Of a stretch of 10,963 nt of DNA, positions 6,744 through 10,963 are shown in pieces (position 1 is the stretch's first letter; every line of letters begins with the position of its first letter). The notes below the pieces were generated by a model. That model saw only the letters and a program-made list of their open reading frames with translations. It was not told the origin of the DNA and did not search any database. The DNA is from an uncultured Alphaproteobacteria bacterium (GTDB lineage Bacteria > Pseudomonadota > Alphaproteobacteria > Rickettsiales > UBA1997). Both the position numbers and the translations under genes were made by a program. Where the stretch lies: NCBI GenBank assembly GCA_903849835.1, contig CAINKA010000057.1:1-10963 (forward strand). The letters are read 5' to 3'.

Positions 6744-7505
6744 ATGGAACAACTCCTCGGACTAATCCTCTCCGCAATCTTCGGCGCAATCTTCGGCTCC
6801 TACGCAACTCTTTTTGCATATCGTTTGCCGCTTGGAGAATCATGCTTCGGCAGATATTTTGGACCGAAATCCAGATGCCCGCAATGTGGCGTCACAATCA
6901 AAACTCGAGATTTAATTCCGATTTTAAATTGGCTTTTAACCCTAGGCCGATGCAGGTCTTGCAAAACAAAAATTCCGCGCACGCATCTTTTTATCGAGCT
7001 CGCAACTACTGCCGCCTTCATTCTCTGCTACATCAAATTTTCTTTCAGCCAAGAATTCATGATTTATTCGATGATTTCTGTCGGCCTAATAATTCTTTTG
7101 GCGACAGATTTTACTCACAAAATTTTTCCGCATCAGGTGTTAAATCTCATTCTGATGATTGGTCTGGCGAACCGTGTGTTGCAAGATCAAAACGTGATTG
7201 ATGCAACTTTTTCTGCTGCCATCGGAACAATTTTTGCAACAATTTTTTATCAAATTTTTTACAAAAAAACCAACGGACTTTTTGCGAGCGAACATCAATC
7301 TTTTGATTACACAAAATTTATTTTGATCGCCGCAGTTTGTTTGCCGATGCATGTTTTTTTATTTTATTTTTTCGCGGTGATGTTGATCTTGACCATGTTT
7401 TTAATTTTCGATGTTCCAAACAAGAGAAAGCGCGCCAACTTTGGTTACGCGCTCATCATCCCATTTTTTTGGCTGATGCTTTATTCGCCAAATTTCTTCA
7501 ATTAA
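6744..7505 (+). CDS. pilD: Prepilin peptidase / leader peptidase (A24 family), divergent
   Basis: This inner-membrane aspartic peptidase removes the leader from prepilins and usually N-methylates the new terminus. The 253 residues are near family length. The start GLILSAIFGAIFGSYATLFAYRLP is the typical first helix. The cytoplasmic loop carries the CxxC pairs Cys45/Cys48 (CPQC) and Cys70/Cys73 (CRSC). The first catalytic aspartate is Asp122 in LLATDFTHKIFPHQVL, a match to the usual pattern before IPD. The second is normally in GxGDxK; here the only fitting residue is Asp188 in HQSFDYTKFILIAAV, without the glycines and with one extra residue before Lys. About six further helices follow. It begins 26 bases after a palindromic repeat and is followed 13 bases later by ahcY. 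Its likely substrate is the prepilin at 9556. Confidence 0.88.
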   Translation: MEQLLGLILSAIFGAIFGSYATLFAYRLPLGESCFGRYFGPKSRCPQCGVTIKTRDLIPILNWLLTLGRCRSCKTKIPRTHLFIELATTAAFILCYIKFSFSQEFMIYSMISVGLIILLATDFTHKIFPHQVLNLILMIGLANRVLQDQNVIDATFSAAIGTIFATIFYQIFYKKTNGLFASEHQSFDYTKFILIAAVCLPMHVFLFYFFAVMLILTMFLIFDVPNKRKRANFGYALIIPFFWLMLYSPNFFN

Positions 7506-7518
7506 TTTCAAAAAAAAT

Positions 7519-8820
7519 ATGACAAATGACTATCGCGTGAAGGATATTTCTTTGGCTGCATGGGGCAGAAAAGAAATCACATTGGCAGAAAATGAAATGC
7601 CGGGATTAATGTCGCTGCGCCGCGAATTTGGCGGATCGAAGCCACTTACTGGCGCCAGAATTGTCGGCTGTTTGCACATGACGATTGAAACTGCAGTGCT
7701 CATCGAAACCTTGATTCACTTGGGCGCAACGATTCGCTGGTCTTCTTGCAATATTTTTTCAACATCGGATCAAGCCGCTGCTGCCATTGCTGCAGCAGGC
7801 ATTCCAGTTTTCGCGTGGAAAGGTGAAACTGAGGAAGAATATGACTGGTGCATTCGTCAAACAATCGTCGGAAAAAAAGCCGAGGGAACAGATTGGGTGC
7901 CGAACATGATTTTGGATGATGGCGGAGATTTAACCAAAATGATTCACGAAGAATATGCGGAAATTTTAGCGGGAATCAAAGGTGTTTCGGAAGAGACTAC
8001 AACTGGTGTCGCGAGGCTTTACCAAATGGCAAAAGAAGGCAGATTAAAAGTGCCGGCAATCAATGTGAATGACGCGGTTACGAAATCAAAATTCGACAAT
8101 CTTTACGGCTGCAAAGAAAGCGTGATCGATGGCGTGAAGCGCGCGACGGATGTGATGATCGCTGGCAAAAGAGTGGTAATTTGCGGTTACGGAAATGTCG
8201 GCAAAGGATGCGCTGAGGCCTTTAAATCACAGGGTGCGCGCGTGACGGTGACGGAGATTGATCCGATCTGCGCTTTGCAAGCGGCGATGGCCGGATTCGA
8301 TGTTTTGCCGATTGAAGATGTGGTTTCGTCTGCAGATATTTTTATCACCACAACAGGCAATGTTGACGTCATCACCATCGAGCATATGCGCGCGATGAAA
8401 GACTGCGCGATTGTTGGAAATATTGGTCACTTCGACAATGAAATCCAAGTTGAAGCGCTGCGAAATTTGAAGTGGACAAACATCAAGCCGCAAGTTGATC
8501 AAATCACTTTTGCTGACGGAAAAAGAATTATTTTGCTCGCGGAAGGCAGATTGTTGAACCTCGGCTGCGCTACGGGGCATAGCGCTTTCGTGATGTCAGC
8601 AAGTTTTACAAATCAAGTGATGGCGCAAATTGAACTTTGGAATAATCACAAAAAATACGAAAATAAAGTTTACATTTTGCCGAAAGAATTAGACGAAAAA
8701 GTTGCGACGCTTCACCTCGAAAAGCTCGGAATGAAATTGACGAAGCTCAGCAAGAAGCAAGCTGATTACATCAATGTTGACGCGGCTGGACCGTTCAAAG
8801 GCGAGAATTACAAATACTAA
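7519..8820 (+). CDS. ahcY: Adenosylhomocysteinase (S-adenosylhomocysteine hydrolase)
   Basis: This NAD-dependent cytoplasmic enzyme splits S-adenosylhomocysteine into adenosine and homocysteine, relieving inhibition of methyltransferases. At 433 residues it is of the short type, without the roughly 40-residue insert of many bacterial homologues. Substrate residues include His53 (CLHMT), Asp134 (ILDDGGD) and Glu159 (SEETTTG). The Lys189/Asp193 pair lies in VTKSKFDNLYGCKES. The NAD motif GYGNVGKG spans 223-230. The C-terminal arm with Lys427 and Tyr431 (GPFKGENYKY), which completes the neighbouring subunit's NAD site, is present. It follows the prepilin peptidase gene after 13 bases, so transcription may be shared. 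A large hairpin lies just past its stop. Confidence 0.97.
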   Translation: MTNDYRVKDISLAAWGRKEITLAENEMPGLMSLRREFGGSKPLTGARIVGCLHMTIETAVLIETLIHLGATIRWSSCNIFSTSDQAAAAIAAAGIPVFAWKGETEEEYDWCIRQTIVGKKAEGTDWVPNMILDDGGDLTKMIHEEYAEILAGIKGVSEETTTGVARLYQMAKEGRLKVPAINVNDAVTKSKFDNLYGCKESVIDGVKRATDVMIAGKRVVICGYGNVGKGCAEAFKSQGARVTVTEIDPICALQAAMAGFDVLPIEDVVSSADIFITTTGNVDVITIEHMRAMKDCAIVGNIGHFDNEIQVEALRNLKWTNIKPQVDQITFADGKRIILLAEGRLLNLGCATGHSAFVMSASFTNQVMAQIELWNNHKKYENKVYILPKELDEKVATLHLEKLGMKLTKLSKKQADYINVDAAGPFKGENYKY

Positions 8821-8823
8821 AGT

Positions 8824-8907
8824 TTAGTCGTAAGTCGTCAGTCGTAAGTCGTAAGTCAGCCAGAGTTCGGTTTGACTTACGACTAGCGACTAGCGACTTA
8901 CGACTAA
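8824..8907. repeat. Long inverted repeat built of AGTCGNN heptads
   Basis: Two 35-base arms, 8824-8858 and 8873-8907, are complementary at 31 of 35 positions around a 14-base loop. Each arm is a run of five AGTC units spaced seven bases apart (AGTCGTA with variants AGTCGTC and AGTCGCT). It begins 3 bases after the ahcY stop and ends 21 bases before the greA start. As RNA it would form a very stable hairpin, which could protect or end the ahcY message or limit readthrough into greA. A short A/T hairpin (8904-8926) follows, with its T-run touching the greA start codon. Confidence 0.85.
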
Positions 8908-8928
8908 AAAAATTCAAAGAATTTTTTT

Positions 8929-9405
8929 ATGGATAAATTCCAAATCACAAAACAAGGCTACCAAAAATTAAAAGCGGAAATCGACATTTTAAAAAATGTT
9001 GAGAGGCCAAAAGTAATCAAACAAATCGCGGAAGCGCGCGAGCATGGCGACCTAAAAGAAAATGCCGAATATCATTCTGCAAAAGACAAACAGGGATTTA
9101 TTGAAGCGCAAATTTCTGACCTCGAAGAAAAATTTTTGCGCGCGGAAGTGATTGATGTTTCAAAACTTTCTGGCGAGAAAATTCAATTTGGCGCAACAGT
9201 AAAATTAGAAAATTTAGACAGCGAAAAAAAAGTGACTTACAAAATTGTGAGTGAGTTCGAAGCAAATATTGATGATGGCTTGATCTCAAGCGTGTCACCG
9301 GTTGCGAGAGCTTTGCTTGGAAAAAAAATTGGTGATGAAGTCGAAATTCAAACTCCGGGTGGCGTGATTAATTACGAAATTCTGGAAGTGAAATTTGTCG
9401 AATAA
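8929..9405 (+). CDS. greA: Transcription elongation factor GreA
   Basis: GreA enters the secondary channel of RNA polymerase and stimulates cleavage of the 3' end of backtracked RNA. The 158 residues match the family. The N-terminal coiled-coil hairpin (residues 1-75) has at its tip EAREHGDLKENAEY, with the acidic pair Asp41 and Glu44 that coordinates the metal. The C-terminal FKBP-like domain contains ISSVSPVARALLGKKIGDEVEI (109-130). The ATG at 8929 follows seven T residues that are part of an A/T hairpin, and there is no Shine-Dalgarno. It is separated from ahcY by a 35-bp-arm hairpin, so it may have its own promoter or depend on readthrough. Confidence 0.96.
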   Translation: MDKFQITKQGYQKLKAEIDILKNVERPKVIKQIAEAREHGDLKENAEYHSAKDKQGFIEAQISDLEEKFLRAEVIDVSKLSGEKIQFGATVKLENLDSEKKVTYKIVSEFEANIDDGLISSVSPVARALLGKKIGDEVEIQTPGGVINYEILEVKFVE

Positions 9406-9426
9406 AAATTATAAAAATGAGACAGA

Positions 9427-9485
9427 TTTTTTTTTAAAAAAATTTTTTTAAAAAATATTTGACATGGAGAAACCCCGAATCTAAT
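9427..9485 (+). promoter_or_regulatory. Candidate promoter of the prepilin gene with upstream A/T tracts
   Basis: TTGACA at 9459-9464 is a consensus -35 box. TCTAAT at 9480-9485 matches five of six -10 bases, though the spacer is 15 bases, short of the usual 17. Immediately upstream are alternating runs of T and A (9427-9455), which would suit an UP element and could also help end the greA transcript through its AAAAAAATTTTTTT palindrome. The predicted leader is about 65 bases. The boxes are read directly; activity is inferred. Confidence 0.5.
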
Positions 9486-9555
9486 CACTGCGCACGAAGT
9501 CATTTTTAGTTCTTCATTACCCCTTCGAAATTTAAATAAATTTTCAAATCAAATT

Positions 9556-10353
9556 ATGAAAAAAACTTTTTCTCAAAAAAAGTCAGCATTCTCGCTGATC
9601 GAATTATCAATCGTATTGATCATCATCGGACTATTAATCGCTGGGGTTACCGGTGGTGCAAGTTTGATTAAAAGTTCAGAACTTCGTTCAGTAATGGGTG
9701 AAGCGAGAGCTTACGCAACCGCTGTTAACGGGTTTTATACTCAGTTTAACTATTTGCCGGGTGACTACGGTGTTGTAGTCGGAGCTTCTGCCGTTGGGGA
9801 TGCTGATGGAAAAATCGAAGATTATCTCAGTGCTTCAATTTCAGAATCTCATAATGCTTGGATGCAAATGAAAGCTGCCGCAGTTCTTGACGGCAACTCC
9901 GTTTCTGCGCCAGCTTATGCTCCAGCTGCTGAAAGCTCTGGGGTTACTGTTCCAGCTTCTAAAGTTAAAGCTGCAGTTTGGGATTTCGATTACCGCTCCA
10001 ATGAAGCAGCTCCTTTCACGAATGAAATATCTCAAAATGTCGTAGCGCTTATATCGTCAACTGCTACAATTCCAACTGCTTCAGGCGTTACAATAGTCAA
10101 CGGAGCTAACAAAGCAGCATTAGCTGTTCTCATGGCAACTGACGCTCTATCAATTGATGCAAAAATTGATGACAGCGTTGCCGGAACTGGCAAAGTTAGG
10201 GGTTTAAATATCGGAATAAGCACTACTCCAAGCTCCCTAAGCGCAAACACTAACGATGTTACAATTTGCTACTACTCTACTTCTTTCACTTACAACACAA
10301 GTGACACAGTAAAAAGCTGTGGTCTTACTTACCAAGTTGATGTTAACTCTTAA
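9556..10353 (+). CDS. Type IV prepilin-like / pseudopilin protein
   Basis: The 265-residue precursor has a basic leader (MKKTFSQKKSA) and then FSLIELSIVLIIIGLLIAGV, the conserved hydrophobic helix of type IV pilins. Cleavage would fall between Ala11 and Phe12, leaving Glu16 as Glu+5. Ala replaces the usual Gly at -1. The helix is followed by an amphipathic stretch (ELRSVMGEARAYATAVNGFYTQFNYLPGDYG); I recall similar xFNxLPGD segments in alphaproteobacterial pilin-like proteins. The rest is Ala, Ser and Thr rich. The only cysteines, 238 and 255, could form one disulfide near the C-terminus. It is a single-gene unit between a candidate promoter and an intrinsic terminator. The prepilin peptidase at 6744 is its probable processing enzyme. 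Whether it forms a pilus or a secretion pseudopilus cannot be told. Confidence 0.88.
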   Translation: MKKTFSQKKSAFSLIELSIVLIIIGLLIAGVTGGASLIKSSELRSVMGEARAYATAVNGFYTQFNYLPGDYGVVVGASAVGDADGKIEDYLSASISESHNAWMQMKAAAVLDGNSVSAPAYAPAAESSGVTVPASKVKAAVWDFDYRSNEAAPFTNEISQNVVALISSTATIPTASGVTIVNGANKAALAVLMATDALSIDAKIDDSVAGTGKVRGLNIGISTTPSSLSANTNDVTICYYSTSFTYNTSDTVKSCGLTYQVDVNS

Positions 10354-10371
10354 TCGAGTTTAGAAAAATTT

Positions 10372-10407
10372 AAAACCCCGTCATTTGAAAAAATGGCGGG
10401 GTTTTTT
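10372..10407 (+). terminator. Strong intrinsic terminator of the prepilin gene
   Basis: AAAACCCCGTCATTT pairs with AAATGGCGGGGTTTT over 15 positions, one of them a G-T wobble, around a short A-rich loop. Six T residues (10402-10407) complete the signal. It starts 18 bases after the prepilin stop codon. With the candidate promoter upstream it defines a single-gene transcript. Confidence 0.9.
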
Positions 10408-10444
10408 ATTGGCTGTTTTTTATTTTTGTAAAATAACTTCGATG

Positions 10445-10485
10445 TCATGCTGAGCCTCCTGAGCCTGTCGAAGGGCGAAGCATGA
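10445..10485. repeat. Interspersed palindromic repeat, copy 2 (expanded)
   Basis: This copy runs in the opposite orientation to the one at 14-38. It has the same 7-bp ends TCATGCT and AGCATGA but is 41 rather than 25 bases long. The centre is expanded by repetition: GAGCCT occurs twice and GAAG twice. It lies in a 240-bp gene-free stretch after the prepilin terminator. Confidence 0.7.
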
Positions 10486-10524
10486 ATTGACCTCAGCGCC
10501 TATTTGGTGCGTGGGGGCCACTAC

Positions 10525-10553
10525 GGGCTGGCACAAGGCCAGCCCCTACAAAA
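10525..10553. repeat. Partial GTAGGGGC-type repeat
   Basis: A perfect 8-bp hairpin, GGGCTGGC / GCCAGCCC with loop ACAAG, spans 10525-10545. The segment 10531-10553 is identical to 6698-6720, including the end CCCCTACAAAA. The left half of the full repeat is degraded here; only GGGGGCCACTAC just upstream hints at it. The shared ACTTTTTAAC beyond both copies suggests a longer common ancestor. Confidence 0.65.
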
Positions 10554-10574
10554 ACTTTTTAACAAAAAATAGAA

Positions 10575-10599
10575 TCATGTTTTGACAAGTGAGGCATGA
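10575..10599. repeat. Interspersed palindromic repeat, copy 3 (degenerate)
   Basis: This 25-base stretch has the same length and orientation as the copy at 14-38 and shares its ends TCATG and CATGA, but differs at about seven inner positions. Its terminal CATGA supplies the ATG at 10596, the most upstream start available to the following reading frame. Confidence 0.5.
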
Positions 10600-10613
10600 C
10601 TAAAAATTTACTC

Positions 10614-10898
10614 ATGAAAAACGATCCAATCCTAGTCGCTCTAATCAACTTCCTAGTTCCGATAATTTTTATTTACGGATTATTTTTTCTTGCAGATTTT
10701 TTTGAGAATGGATTTTTCGCTTTCATCTATTCGGTGGTTTTGTTCATCAGCGGTTTCATGATTTTTTCTGTGAGAGCATCTGGGATAAAATCTCTGTCAC
10801 CCGTTCAGTTTGAGCTTACTTCTTTTTTTGTGCTGCTGGTTTCGATTTCCTATATTTGCGGCGTGCTGCTATTGATCACGAATTTATTTTCGATTTAA
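10614..10898 (+). CDS. Small membrane protein with three helices, possibly MnhB/MrpB-like
   Basis: From this start the product is 94 residues, almost all hydrophobic. Helices are predicted at about residues 4-28 (ILVALINFLVPIIFIYGLFFLADFF), 32-53 (FFAFIYSVVLFISGFMIFSV) and 66-93 (FELTSFFVLLVSISYICGVLL). The NFLVPIIFIYGLFF segment followed by a Gly-Phe turn recalls the start of the Na+/H+ antiporter subunit MnhB/MrpB, which is longer, but the resemblance is weak. An ATG at 10596 would add six residues, but it lies inside a degenerate interspersed repeat, so 10614 is preferred. It stands alone on the plus strand, with repeats on both sides. Confidence 0.6.
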   Translation: MKNDPILVALINFLVPIIFIYGLFFLADFFENGFFAFIYSVVLFISGFMIFSVRASGIKSLSPVQFELTSFFVLLVSISYICGVLLLITNLFSI

Positions 10899-10918
10899 TT
10901 ACGATAAAAACTCGGGTG

Positions 10919-10943
10919 TCATGCTGAGCTTGTCGAAGCATGA
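10919..10943. repeat. Interspersed palindromic repeat, copy 4
   Basis: This is a clean 25-bp copy with ends TCATGCT and AGCATGA. It is the reverse complement of the copy at 14-38 except for one inner base (C to T at the centre of GAGCYTGTCG). It lies 20 bases past the stop of the small membrane protein. Sequence after it to the window end shows no recognisable feature. Confidence 0.75.
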
Positions 10944-10963
10944 TCCGAGGAGCCACTGGTGTG

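Noticed and set aside
6842..7201. Plus-strand 119-codon frame inside the prepilin peptidase gene
   Set aside because: An alternative-frame shadow of a recognised enzyme with conserved cysteines and aspartate in the other frame.
8227..8580. Minus-strand 117-codon frame inside ahcY
   Set aside because: Antisense shadow of a highly conserved gene; the composition is typical of reversed coding sequence.
8824..8907. CRISPR-like or tandem array
   Set aside because: The units are only seven bases long and contiguous, without spacers, and form one inverted pair; there are no cas genes.

Overview
The window is AT-rich DNA with densely packed bacterial genes, short intergenic gaps and several families of short palindromic repeats. 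It most resembles an alphaproteobacterium, possibly Rickettsiales-related. The evidence is a HemJ-type protoporphyrinogen oxidase, a membrane-anchored class I cytochrome c of the CycM type, a prepilin with an Ala-Phe cleavage site, and palindromic elements inside reading frames, as known from Rickettsia. This placement is an inference from gene content; there is no rRNA or other phylogenetic marker in the window.

Layout. Positions 1-2120 look accessory. A SEC-C motif protein (plus strand) converges on a DUF1016-N / thermonuclease fusion protein (minus strand). Two copies of a roughly 100-bp palindromic element sit here. One forms the 3' end of the SEC-C reading frame. The other is inserted in frame in the linker of the nuclease. 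Positions 2120-2339 are a divergent intergenic region with a perfect 16-bp palindrome and a terminator-like hairpin that serves no visible gene. At 2340-4104 a panE-like ketopantoate reductase is followed after 1 base by an unknown secreted protein with eight cysteines. These converge, with a shared CTAG at the stop codons, on a minus-strand pair: a VanX-like D-Ala-D-Ala dipeptidase and hemJ. At 5210-6655 prs (PRPP synthase) is followed after 6 bases by the anchored cytochrome c. At 6744-8820 a divergent prepilin peptidase is followed after 13 bases by ahcY. A long heptad-based hairpin separates ahcY from greA (8929-9405). An orphan prepilin gene follows, with its own candidate promoter and a strong intrinsic terminator (9459-10407). 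The right end holds a mosaic of interspersed repeats and a small three-helix membrane protein.

Functionally most genes are housekeeping: CoA precursor (panE), heme (hemJ), electron transport (cytochrome c), PRPP (prs), methyl cycle (ahcY), transcript rescue (greA) and peptidoglycan dipeptide recycling (VanX-like). The less ordinary content is the peptidase/prepilin pair, the nuclease with an embedded element, the secreted Cys-rich protein, and the absence of clear Shine-Dalgarno sequences before any gene.
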